NCBI RefSeq assembly: GCF_003597395.2
Contig: NC_133773.1
Span: 62,055,933 to 62,119,932 of the forward strand
Source: Chelonoidis abingdonii
Lineage: Eukaryota > Chordata > Testudines > Testudinidae
Reading direction: 5' to 3'
Length of the DNA stretch: 64,000 nt
The notes beneath the pieces are model-generated. The model had not been told where the DNA came from, did no database searches, and saw nothing but the letters and a program-made list of their open reading frames with translations. Each line of letters begins with the position of its first letter. The stretch's first letter is position 1. Made by a program: the position numbers and the translations under genes. This document shows positions 11,301 through 23,300 of the stretch, one piece after another.

Positions 11301-14300
11301 TTTTTGAGTTAATCGCATGAGTTAACTGTGATTAATCAACAGCACTAATTTTAATCATAGTATCTAATTACACAAAAATTACATCACATCACTGAAGAGT
11401 TTTTTGTAAAGTCTCTTAAATATAATAGTCAAATAAGTAAGAAACAGAGTTAACAACATCTTGACAGTGATGTAGAATAAGACAAAGGAAATGAAGTGCA
11501 TGACCATATGACAAAGACTTTCAGAGTTGTCTAAAGTCTGATATTTATTTTTCTTCATTGTTGTTAATTTCAGTTACTTTACAATCATGAATGTTTCCAG
11601 CTTCGTTACATTTATTTTGTCTTAATCCTATTGTCACCTTGACACTGAACCTCTTGCTGATGTTTCAGTAAAGTGGCAGTTCTCCATGCGTGAAGAAACA
11701 CCATCGGGATTCAAAGGGCCTCATCCTGTGAGGTGCTGAGCTCCCTGAATTCCCAGTGAATTCAGTGGGGGCCGATGATGCTCACTACCTTTCAGGTTTG
11801 CATGACTGAACCTTAATTTGTAAATTCTACATATTTTTTTTCCTCTGCTTTTATACTCTACCTGATACTCTCTTCTCCAGCTACTCTTTTGTCTTCTTTT
11901 TTCTGTAAAATAGTTTCCATGAGCTACCAACAAATAAATAAATCCTTATCTGCATTGGCCACATCTTGGGGGTGGAGATGAGAGAAGCTTATTAAAGGAA
12001 GATACTGACTAATTCTCTTATGTGACAGACCCAGGCCAGTGTGGTACAGGAGTCTGGTAGAGGGCAAATATACTAGTTACTGGCTGAGTAGTTTTCTGTT
12101 CCCTGAGTGACTAGAGCAGGGGCTGCACTGGAGTAATCAGGGACCTGCTAGAACCAATTAAGGCAGACAGGCTGATTAGAGACACCTGCAGCCAATCAAG
12201 GCAGGCTAATCAGGGCACCTGGGTTTAAAAAAAAGGAGCTCACTCCAGTCAGGGAGGGAGGAGTTAGAGGAGAGGAAGTGTGCGTGTGAGGAGCTGGGAG
12301 CAAAGAGGCACAAGGAGCTGAGAGTGAGAGGCTGTGCTGCTGGAGGACTAAGGAGGGACAAGCGTTATCAGACACCAGGAGGAAGGTCCTGTGGTGAGGA
12401 TAAAGAAGGTGTTTGGAGGAGGCCATGGGGAAGTAGCCCAGGGAGTTGTAACTGTCATGCAGCTGTTACAAGAGGCACTATAGACAGCTGCAATCCACAG
12501 GGCTCTGGGCTGGAACCCGGAGTAGAGGGCAGGCCCGGGTTCCCCCTAACCCTCCCAACTCCTGTTCAGACACAGGAGCAGTTGATCCAGACTGTGGGGA
12601 AGATCACTGAGGTGAGCAAATCTGCCAATAAGCACAGGACCCACCAAGGTAGAGGAGGAACTTTGTCACACTTACCAGATAAAAATCTTCTGTCTTTTAC
12701 CTCACTAATTCTCAGGACCTTCTTGGTCTTGCTAGTTACTTTGTGCAGCTCCTATAGAATGTTTTTGGCTCATGAACATAGCTGACTCACTCTTCCTCTC
12801 ACAGACTTCTTGGTGTCAACATACTCAGTGCAGATGGCTCTGTTTAAGAGTTCTGAGTGCCAAAAACATGGGCCTAATTGCATATGAAGCTGATGCTGTT
12901 TGGAATTCATGAGTGTGCCGCCAGCTTCTCCCTTTGAGACACATTCTATGAGTTTCTTTATTTTTTAATAAATCTGACATTCCTTGTATACGTAATACCG
13001 TACTCACTCTCTGTTTGGAAATGGTATCATTTCAACTAACCTATGGGTTTTAAATGTAGGACTTACCTGTTCCTTGTCCTTTTGTGAACGTATGCAGCTT
13101 TTGGCGCATATCCTAGCAAATGTAACAATCAGATTTGTCTCTGAATAGAATGCGAACATTGCACTGGCAATGTAACAGGTTGAAACGTTCTTTCCCTTTG
13201 TAAATGTAGATCACTACTTCAGTCAGATCCCCACCTGAGATTGTTTTATGGGGATTGGAAATGGGATATGGAGCTTTTTCCCTTTTATATCATTGGCTCA
13301 GATATGATCCAGGTCAGTGCAAATGACGGTCATGTTTGGTGATCTTAGTCTCCAGTTCATGTAGCGACATTATGAAAAACCCTGCTTGGCAGTCTCAGGA
13401 AAGAGGCTATGGATGACTTAGCACCAAGACTAAAGTGACCTGGTCATCAGTGGCCATTCATTCCATCACTGAATGGAGACATGTTGTTATCTATTGTCAC
13501 AGTGTCAGGAGAGTGTTATGGCTAGCTGCTGCTGCTGTATTGGTACTCAATTTCCAGAGCTGATCTGATGTTCCTTACTAAATTCATTTAAAGCAGTTGC
13601 ATTTGGTAGTTTGAAATAAATCAATGGCAATATCAGCTTTTAAGGAGTATCACAAATTTTAAAACAGCCACTTTCTTAAACACTTATGCTTTGTGCCAGG
13701 CTATAGTCTCAGGATTTGGGTAATATATTCAAAACGTCCTTCCTGTAGCCTAAGAGATGCTACAAGTGATGCTGTTGCTGTAATGTTGTATTTAGAACTG
13801 CACTCTCTTGCACCAGGTGATGGAATTTTACTGCCAGTCTTGTGAGACAGCCATGTGCCGGGAATGTACAGAGGGAGAACATGCAGAACACCCCACTGTA
13901 CCTCTCAAGGATGTGGTAGAACAACACAAGGCATCACTACAAGTCCAGCTGGATGCTGTCAACAAAAGGTACACAAGTTATTCTGGCTCCACCATGACAT
14001 ACTGCTGTGCATTAGGTGACTGATCAAGCTATTATTGAAATTGCTGTCTTAATCAGTTCACACTGTCCCTTGTGGAACTGTTAGGTCATCCAACATGATC
14101 CCCTAACTTGTTTTCCTTTACAATGTGGTTTTGACTAACATTTTTGAATATTAATATTTTAGCAAAGAGGATCAAAAAAATAACTAGGTATCTTCTGCAT
14201 GGTAGAGGCTGGATCTTGTTTATGCACCCTAAGGAAGCGGTGTAGAATGCTGGGGAGAAAAATATTTGGTATGTGCATTTAGACACAGAACACATGAATG

Positions 14301-17300
14301 ATACTTGATCTTTAAAAATATATTAGAACTTTTTGGACAATAGTGAAAGATGTGGGAAAGTTCCAATTTCCTCCTTCCCCACCCCTACAGAAGCATGAAT
14401 GACTCTTTATCTTTAAAAGTCCTCCCTGGTGGAATTCCATCAGTTTCAGTGGAGTTCTGCCAGAGAGGATTTTGGCCCTAGAATGTCATTGATAATGCAC
14501 TAATCTTTTGGTTTTGTTTTAAAAAGATTAAACGACTATACTGTAAGTAGGGTTGCCAACCTTCAAGGATTGTCCTGTAGTCTCCAGGAATTAAAGATGA
14601 ATCTTTAATATTATGTGATGAAACCTCAGGAATACATCAAACTCAAATTGGCAACCCTAACTGTAATAAAAGGAGCAGAATTTTGTTGTTGAAAAATACT
14701 GCCTTTAAAAAACACTTGGGAATGGGATTGTTTCATCACAGAATTTTAGGAACAAGGGACAAGACTTTTGAGATGCCAGTCATTGTAATTTATTTCCTCC
14801 ACAGACTTCCAGAGATAGATTCTGCACTTCACTTCATGTCCGAAATCATACGTCAGTTAGCCAGCCAAAAGGCTAGCATTGTAGATGATATTCATTCCAC
14901 TTTTGATGAACTACAGAAGACTTTAAATGTGCGAAAGAGTGTGTTGCTTATGGAACTGGAAGTGAATTATGGCCTTAAACACAAAGTAAGAGATGTGTTC
15001 TTTTTCCAGTGACAGTTATTAATTTAATAAAACAATTCTTATAATGGCTGCATGATGCCACCAGGTAAAATTTATTGTCCAGTTACACCGAAAGAAGGAC
15101 AGGAGACACTGTATGTGGTTTAATGCAGCTGCAACTTTATTCTTAACTGTCTGGGAATACCTCTCAGGTAAAAGCATACCGTGCAGGTAATTCTATGATC
15201 ATTTCAATTTATACCCAGGGGCTTCTGTCAGCCCCCCGTCTGCTGGAACCTTACCCTCTCATCTGCTCCCACTTCATGAATGAGGGTTAAGGTAGGCTAT
15301 AAAAGAAGTGGGGTATTGCCTCCCTGTTGTCATTCATAAGAGCCCCAACCTCCCCTATTTCTGCTCTTAACAAATACCTCCTTTAAATCCTTTACCAGTC
15401 CATTTTTCTGATCACTGTATCCCTTCCCTATAGAGTAGTGCCCCATGTGAGCATAATGAGTTGCAACATCATAGCCTAACTCCTGTTCTGTGTTCACTCT
15501 CAGCTAACTTCACCCTCCCACCCCCACAATCCACTATGGGGAAGGCAAACACCCCCTTCCCCCCCCACGCGTGCACACACATACTTTGCCTATGCCAATC
15601 TGGTAGTGAGGGAAGAATTCCTTCCCAGTGCTGCCCCCCCGCCCCAAGGAAAAGAACAACTAGCGCAGTGTTCACAGTGAATCCTGACCAAACCTGATAT
15701 TTTGCCACTTCCATGGGTGGGAATGTGGGTACTCCTCTACCTGCTCCTGATAAAAGAGGACTTCTACTCAGCGTGTACTTTATAATCTCTCCTCTCTTCT
15801 GTCAGTGGGGGAGAATGGGTCAGTGTCCTCACTCTGACCTGCTTTGAGGCTGCATAATCAGTCTGTATCTCTTTCTGTCACTCAAAGAGGTACATACCTT
15901 TCTCCAGCAAGCTAGACAATGGCCCTTCACCACTTAATGTGCAATGCAGCTATTATGTCTGATGTCACATTTTCTTTAGTTTGGAAAGTTTCCACAAAGC
16001 ATATATTATCATACTTTCCTTTAAAGATACACTTTCAGGTCATTTCAGATTTTGTAAAATCTAGGGTTTTTTTGTATAAGCAAACACTAGAAGAAATGTT
16101 TTAAGGAAATTTATTTTAAAACAGTGACTAGAAACAGTTTACTTTGAAACACTGCAGGGAAGCTTTATTCATTTTAAACCCAAATATTCCAGCATCCTGC
16201 TAATGTACAGTATGAATATTAAAAATGAAATTGACTACAAGTACACTATAAACAAAAGTGAATTGACCAGTATATTGCCGTTATCCAAGCTGACAGTCAT
16301 ATTTCTTTTTAAATATTTGAAATATGTTATAAATATGAGTTATGGTGAGGTTGAATATTTTCCTTCTGTGTAATGACAGAAAAATATTTGGAATATAATA
16401 ATTTAAAGCTATAGATGCAGATTGATTTTCTCCATAGTTGTGGATTGTTCTTGTTACTGTGCAGCAAGTTACAGCCACAGGTGGCTCCGAGTCAGATTGG
16501 GACTGATTGTTAGCTGTAATATCTGTTTAGCTCATCATGTCCTAGAATAAAGGCTAGACAGAAAAAAATATGTGGAGTTTTTTGTAAGTAAAGAATTTTA
16601 AGATCACAAAATGCTTTGTAATTATTTTGCTGCCTGTTCATATCAATAGCAAATATTCTTGAATTTTGTGCAGTGGGTGGAGAACAGCAGTAAAGTATGT
16701 AAAATTCCTGGACAAAATACTTCAAAGTGAAGTTAAGATTAATGGTACATGTCAATAATTTAAAGGTAACAATTCTTAAAAGAACATGGTATAGAAGTAG
16801 GTATATAAAGTCAGGCTAATTCTAAATTTAGACTAGATGTACAAGAACCTATAACATTTGTAAGTATAAACATTCACGTCAATGGTAGACAAACTACCTT
16901 AATTCTGCCCCTGTAGAGATAGTCCCATCTTTGTAGTGGAAAACTGCACATTTTCAATATTTCATACATTTCCACTACAATATATCAAAAAGTTGGACAT
17001 TCTGTATTTGAGTAAATCCCTCTTTTTAGGGTGTCATAATTCAGGAATCCTTTTCCAATTCACTTCAAATTGTAAAATATAATATTTCTACCTTGTTTCC
17101 AGACCTCACTTACCAATTCTGAGGTTGATATGACTTTATGGATTTTAGAGCAAGGGTTAAAATTGAGTGTATAATGGATACTCTGTTGCAGCCTTAAATA
17201 TGAAGTGGCTACTTAGAATCCACCAAAATTTCAGGCTACCTTACCTGCCTACCCTAACAATTCTTCCCACTATCCTATTAGCCCCCAGCTTCCTGGCTGT

Positions 17301-20300
17301 TGAAAACTGGGGAGTAGACTTACCTCCCTGGTTCCTGATCGAGCAGGGGTGGGCAAACTTTTTGGCCCAAGGGAAATTGTATGGTGGGCAATGAATGCTC
17401 ACAAAATTTGGGGGTTGGGGGTGAGGGCTCGAGGGTGGGACCAGAAATTAGTTCAGGGTGCAAGAGGGGGGTGTGAGGGCTCTGGCTGAGGGTACAGCCT
17501 AGGCTCTGGGGTGGAGCTGGGGATGAGGGGTTGATGGTGCAAGAGGGTGCTCTGGGTGGGGACCAAGGGGTTCGGAGGGCAAGAGGGGGATCAGGGCTGG
17601 GGCAGGGAGTCAGGGCACAGGAGGGAGTCAGGGGTGCAAGCTCCAGGTGGCGCTTACCTCAAGTATCTCCCAGGAGCAGCAGCGTGTTCCCCCTCTGGCT
17701 CTTCTGTGGAGGCACAGCCAGGTGGCTTGTCACACTGCCCTGTCCACAGGTGTTGCCCCCGCAGATCCCATTGGCTGTGGTTCCCAGCCAATGGGAGCTG
17801 TGGGAGCAGCACTTGGGGTGGAGGCAGTGTACAGTACCCCCTAGCTGCTCCTATGTGCAGGAGCTGGACAGGGGACATGCCGTTGCTTCCAGGAGCCGCA
17901 GAGAGCGGGGCAAGCCGCCAGCTGGAGCACCGGAACAGGGCAAATCCCAGACCCTGCTGCCCGGTGGGAGCTTGAGGGCTGGATTAAAACATCTGACGTG
18001 CCTGATGCTGCCCCCAGGCCGTATTTTGCCCACCCCTCTCATAAGGAGACTTTCCTTTTCTCTCTCCTTTTGGTTGAGGGCCACTCTCTCCATTCAGCCA
18101 TTCTGAGACCCTCGCCCCCCACAACCGTGCTTCTTGTATTACAGAGGAGAGGGGTCTCCCCACTGTAAATGTGGGAGAAGAGGGACTCTCTGGGGCAACT
18201 TGCTGCAGCTTCCCATGTAAATAGGGGAATGTCTGGTGACTCCAAAATACCAGCATCCCTGTGTGCAGAGCTCATTGTCAACATTGTTGTGAAACAATCT
18301 ATGACTGCTTTCAGACAGAGGGATGGCAGCTCTACCAGCACATTCAGTAGTGAGGCAGATGGAGTGGTAATGTAACAATTTGCTACTTGTGGACCTCTGA
18401 AGCCAGTGCTGTGGGGTTTCACATTAGGAGGTCCACACCAGACTGAGTCCTGGTGCTCCATGAATCTTGCCGTAGTTTACTGGTGGGTTCCAGGGAATTG
18501 ACACTGCACTTTTTTAAAAGTTGACGCTTTTAACATATGACACAGTAGGTTGTGCTTTAAGGATTTGCATATCTATAAGTTTGCGTTTCCAGATTGTCAC
18601 CCAATCTCATCCTGACATGACTTGAACCAGGTGTTTCATATTACTTTCAGGTCCTACAGACACAGCTGGATACCCTGCTTGAAGGACAAGAGAGTATTAA
18701 GAGTTGCAGCAACTTTACAGCCCAAGCACTCAACCATGGTACTGAAACTGAAGTTTTACTGGTTAAGAAGCAAATGAGTGACAAGCTGAATGAGCTGGCT
18801 GACCAGGACTTCCCACTGCAGCCCCGTGAAAATGACCAGCTGGATTTCATAGTAGAAACAGAAGGATTGAAGAAATCCATTCACAACCTGGGTACTATTT
18901 TAACCACTAATGCCGTAGCATCTGAAACAGTTGCCACAGGTGAGGGGCTGAGGCAAACTGTGATTGGACAGCCTATGTCAGTTACCATAACAACCAAGGA
19001 CAAAGATGGGGAGCTCTGTAAATCTGGGAATGCTTACCTCACTGCTGAACTAAGCACACCTGATGGGAGTGTGGCGGATGGAGAAATACTTGACAATAAA
19101 AACGGCACTTATGAATTTTTGTATACTGTTCAGAAAGAAGGGGACTTTACTCTCGCTCTGAGACTTTATGATCAGCATATCAGGGGCAGTCCATTTAAAC
19201 TTAAAGTGATCAGATCAGCAGAAGTATCCCCTACTACTGAAGGAGTTAAGAGGCGTGTTAAGTCTCCTGGCAGTGGCCATGTGAAGCAGAAAGCTGTGAA
19301 AAGACCAGCTAGTATGTACAGCACTGGCAAAAGAAAAGAGAATCCTATTGAAGACGACTTGATCTTCAGAGTGGGTAAGGAAATTACCTTCTATCTATTG
19401 GTACTAGGGTCATGGCATTCAAACTGTAATTAAGTACACTTCAGGAAAACTGGGTAAAAAGCTAGTTTTAAATTATTGTCAACACACAAGTGAAATTTAA
19501 TGCTGGTCAGGTCTAGGCTTTTGAAGTTGTTAGAATAGTAAATGAGGAGTTGCATGGGATTTCATTCCATATGTCCCTAAAGGAAAAAATCCCCAGCTCT
19601 GTTGTTCTTGGAATTTCTACCCAATGTGTTTGTCTCTGTGACAACTGGAGAGAGAAGAAAGGGAAAGGATAGAAATTCTCCTGTGACTAATATTTACTGT
19701 TGGGTTTAGAACATAATTTATTGGCTCTTGTGTACTGTGAGGTGAATAGTACATTTAACAGATGACAAAATAATAATCTGAAGTTTGGGGAGGGGAAGGG
19801 AGGGGGTCTTAAGTGATGTAAGTGGGATTTGAGGTTTAAAGGCAGGAAGTTATAGTCCTACAGGATAAAACACTTAGGGCCAGATTTTTTTTTAATTATC
19901 TCAGTGCCTAACTCCCACTGGCACCTAAATATTTTTAAAAATCTGTCCATTTCAAGTTCTGCTTAAAACAGAGCTGAGTAGCAAATTCTTTTTCAGAGTA
20001 TTTGAAGAATAATTCCCCTCTTTCAAAATGGCTTTGATCTTCTATTGTTCTCAATAGGGCTGAATCTAAATACTGCTCTCCATTTACATGTCCTTCTCAA
20101 AAGACATCAGAATCCTGTGGCACCTTATAGACTAACAGAAGTATTGGAGCATGAGCTCACCTACTTCGTCCTCGGATGCATGACAAAAAAGACAGTCACT
20201 ATCTAGCTAAAGCCTCAATTTGTCTTCTCCTCACAATGTTCCTTTCCACCTCCCTGACACCAAAGGAGGCTGCCATGTTCTGTGCAGGAAGCTTAACTCC

Positions 20301-23300
20301 CTCCTTCCCCGCCCCCGCCACCAAACTGAGAACAATGGAAGGTAGTGGTTATTTTGAAGGAAGGCATATTAACTGAGGTCAGTCTATGGCTCCTGTTCCA
20401 CTGTATACAATGAGATATGATAATCATTTTGGGAGGACAAGTCTGTCTTCATGAGTTGTTCTGAAATAGAAGACTTTATTCTTCAGCCTCTACTAACCAG
20501 ATTAACTTCAAGCTATGAAAAATGGCAAAAAAATGATCATTAACCATAATTCTCCCCTCCCCCTACAAAAAAACAAAAAAACCCCAAACCAACAACTAGC
20601 CATTGCATCAGATCTGCAGGAAGGAGAAAAGCTTTTGATTCAAGGGGGAAATGTGATGTGTGTGTCTAGGGAAATATAGGGCAGTAGAAACTGTCTTGTG
20701 TCTGAGCAGGGAAAATGAGATGCCAGAAGAAAGGGAAAACTGGGGTGTATGAGGAGGAGAATATAGGGTTCAGGAGAGGAGAAAACTCAGGAAAGAGGAC
20801 AAAATTGATGTGTACACTGGCTGTTTTATGCTGCTCCAGAACAGTGTAAGCACCCAGAGTGTACTGCTGAATTTGGCCCCAAAAGTTAAAATTTAAGATT
20901 GATATTACATATCTTTAGAACATTAGAAATAGCACATGGTGATGATCTCTTTGGTTTTCTTTATTTTTGTTTTATTATTATTGTGTGAAAATGTTAATTG
21001 TTGTTTTATAAAGGGAAATGTCGAGACAAAAACTGTTAAAATGGGACTGGTTGAGAAAATATATATCGTGATTTAGGATAAAGTATGCTACAGTCTTAAC
21101 TGTTACTTAACCTTGCTATAGTGACATCATGCAGTAACCGCGTGATTACATGGTCTCAGATTAAACATCTTTGTTAACATTTCTCTCACATCGTAAGTAG
21201 CAGAAAGAGAAAAGAAAAGACTCCTATGTGTCTTTAAACATTTTTTAACTAATCTGGGACTACAAAAGCTAAATGCCTTAATCATATACTCCTAGTATTT
21301 CATGATGTCACTGCAGGGCAGAGGTTAAAGCTATTTGGAAATGTGCAGTTAAGACACCTATACCTTAACATATATTTAGACTATTATTATTATTATTATT
21401 ATTTATTATTATTTTATTAGTTTAACCTTATCTCTGAATTCCTGGGCTTACAATGCTTGTTTTGGAAATAAATGCATCATCTCAGTCTCATTTACAATTA
21501 CTGTCTTAATTCTTAATTAGTCTTTAATATAGTGCCTGTGAATATAACAACTCACTAACTAAAAAGGCCTATAAATTATTTTACTGTATCTTAAAATAAT
21601 ACAAGGTAACTAAATACTAAATCTATAAATTTCCCTAGGACTTGGGGAGGGGAAAAAATAGCAAGATTTACAATATTTAAAAAAAATCAAGTCTACAGAG
21701 GTTCATGTATGGAATTTGCTAACGAGACAACATGCTGGCTCTGCCAGTCACTGAAGAGTGATTTGAACAAATGGTAAAGACCAGAATACATTAAGAATTG
21801 TGTTGGACATACAGTCACAAATGATTTCTTCATGCATGTGATTATTCATGTCTGTTTGATTTACATATGTAATCTATCTATATTTTTAATATGTTCATTA
21901 CCATCGTACCTAGGTAAAATTAACATTCTCTTTCTGAAAATGGACCTAACGATCACCAGCCTTTCCTAAAAGGAAGGTAAAGAAACAGACCAGTATATTG
22001 CATTGTGAAATAAATGACCTTGTGAATGTAACAGATTCAATATATATTAAGGAGTCTTTTCAGGGACAGGATGGTGCTCCGTTTTATTGGCAATAACATT
22101 TGTTCTTATGGGGCATGCAGTCTCAGAAAATTGGAAATGAGATGCATAGCCCTTCACATTTAGGTCACTGGTTCAAATTTAGCCCATTTCAGTAGTGGCC
22201 AAACTTTGTATCCTGTTGATGGTTTGGCCTCAATGAAATGCATTTAGTTCCTATTGGATGTTCTCCAGTGTCTAGTGGGTGTGTATCCTTCTCACAAAAA
22301 ATACTACCACACTAGCACCAATGCGCCTCTCACTAGTAGTCTCATCAGAGAGACTGGTTATTTAAAGGGCTATGAAGATTAAAACTCCTTTCCCTCCCTC
22401 CATCTAGGCTGTCTACCCTAGATAATTAGGATCTGTAATTCTCCACCAATGCAGTTCCACTGGTGGAAGCAACAACAGAGAGGTTAGTGTAGACATGTCT
22501 CAGACATTTTTAACAGTCATCTAGCCCGACTTGCAGTAAGGTTAAAAAATACAGTGGCAGAAGTTTCTCACTGTCACAGCTGTTGCAGCTGTGTCCTAAC
22601 TTTCCTAGAGCACACAAGACCCTAGGGATGTCCCTCTGGGTCAGTGTTGAGGCCTAACAGTGTGGCAACAGGGAAAGCTTGCACAGCTGCTATCAGAGAT
22701 ATGCCAGTTCTGAGAATAAACAGGAGACCTCTGACAGTTATCATAACACTCTGACATCTTTCATGAGCATTCGTTTCTCTAAAAGCAGCAGAGAATCCTG
22801 TGGCACCTTATAGACTAACAGACGTTTTGGAGCATGAGCTTTTGTGGGCGAACACCCACTTCGTCAGATGCACTAGTTTCTCTGTTGCTCATGCATGCAT
22901 GTTCACTCACCTGCACACAAAGGGAAGGCCAAATTCATCCCTGATGTAAATCAGTAGATTTACCTAGGGAAGAATTTGGACAATCCTTAAAATGAATTAT
23001 TTTCTAGAGTGTCAGATAAGCTCAATATATTTTTAAAAATACTAAAATAGATGATACCTTGCATGTGAAATTTCTTGCTAATTTTTCTATGCCTATGGAT
23101 TAGCTTGCTTTAGAAACATGCACACATTTTTAGCGTTCTAAACGCTACAGAGTGCAAAAATGCTCAAAATATCAAAACGTTATTTTAGCAAATATGTAAT
23201 TCTATTGTAAATCTCTTATAAATTACACTAATAGGAAGTGGAACTTGCTACATTACAGCAGTGAAAACCAGTGAGCATATTACTAGCATTGTAAAAATCC

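Larger units (their letters stand above)
9768..11347. mobile_element. Fold-back hAT transposon with two opposed 3' ends
   Basis: A 1580-bp element with ends TAGGGCTGT and (reverse complement) TAGTGCTGT, flanked by perfect 8-bp duplications ATTTTAAT (9760-9767, 11348-11355). The two arms are inverted copies of one transposon end: AT-rich tail, then the hAT C-terminal dimerisation region on each arm pointing outward from the middle. Left-arm coding is on the minus strand (10071-10710, frame-broken); right-arm coding is on the plus strand (10777-10995). No intact transposase remains. Confidence 0.85.
2344..13816 (+). other. TRIM2: TRIM2 intron (11.5 kb), rich in DNA transposons
   Basis: No coding exon was seen. 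Contents in order: a short TC repeat (2448-2466); an old dispersed repeat (3240-3367); an inverted MITE (4231-4340); a CR1 scrap near 5892; an LTR-type element (about 6290-7661) with a nested GC-rich hAT element; a CR1 3' fragment (8471-8660); a Charlie/MER5-like element (8820-9231); the fold-back hAT element (9768-11347); and a solo LTR (12021-12670). The final 1.1 kb (12.7-13.8 kb) shows nothing I recognise. Confidence 0.8.

Noticed and set aside
12324..12785. Open frame of 153 codons
   Set aside because: It lies mostly inside the solo LTR (12021-12670), has no recognisable domain and starts and stops without relation to splice sites.
17531..18106. Open frame of 191 codons and several overlapping ones
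   Set aside because: They fall in the GC-rich interior of a hAT-like element and are open in several frames at once, which points to composition and not to coding.
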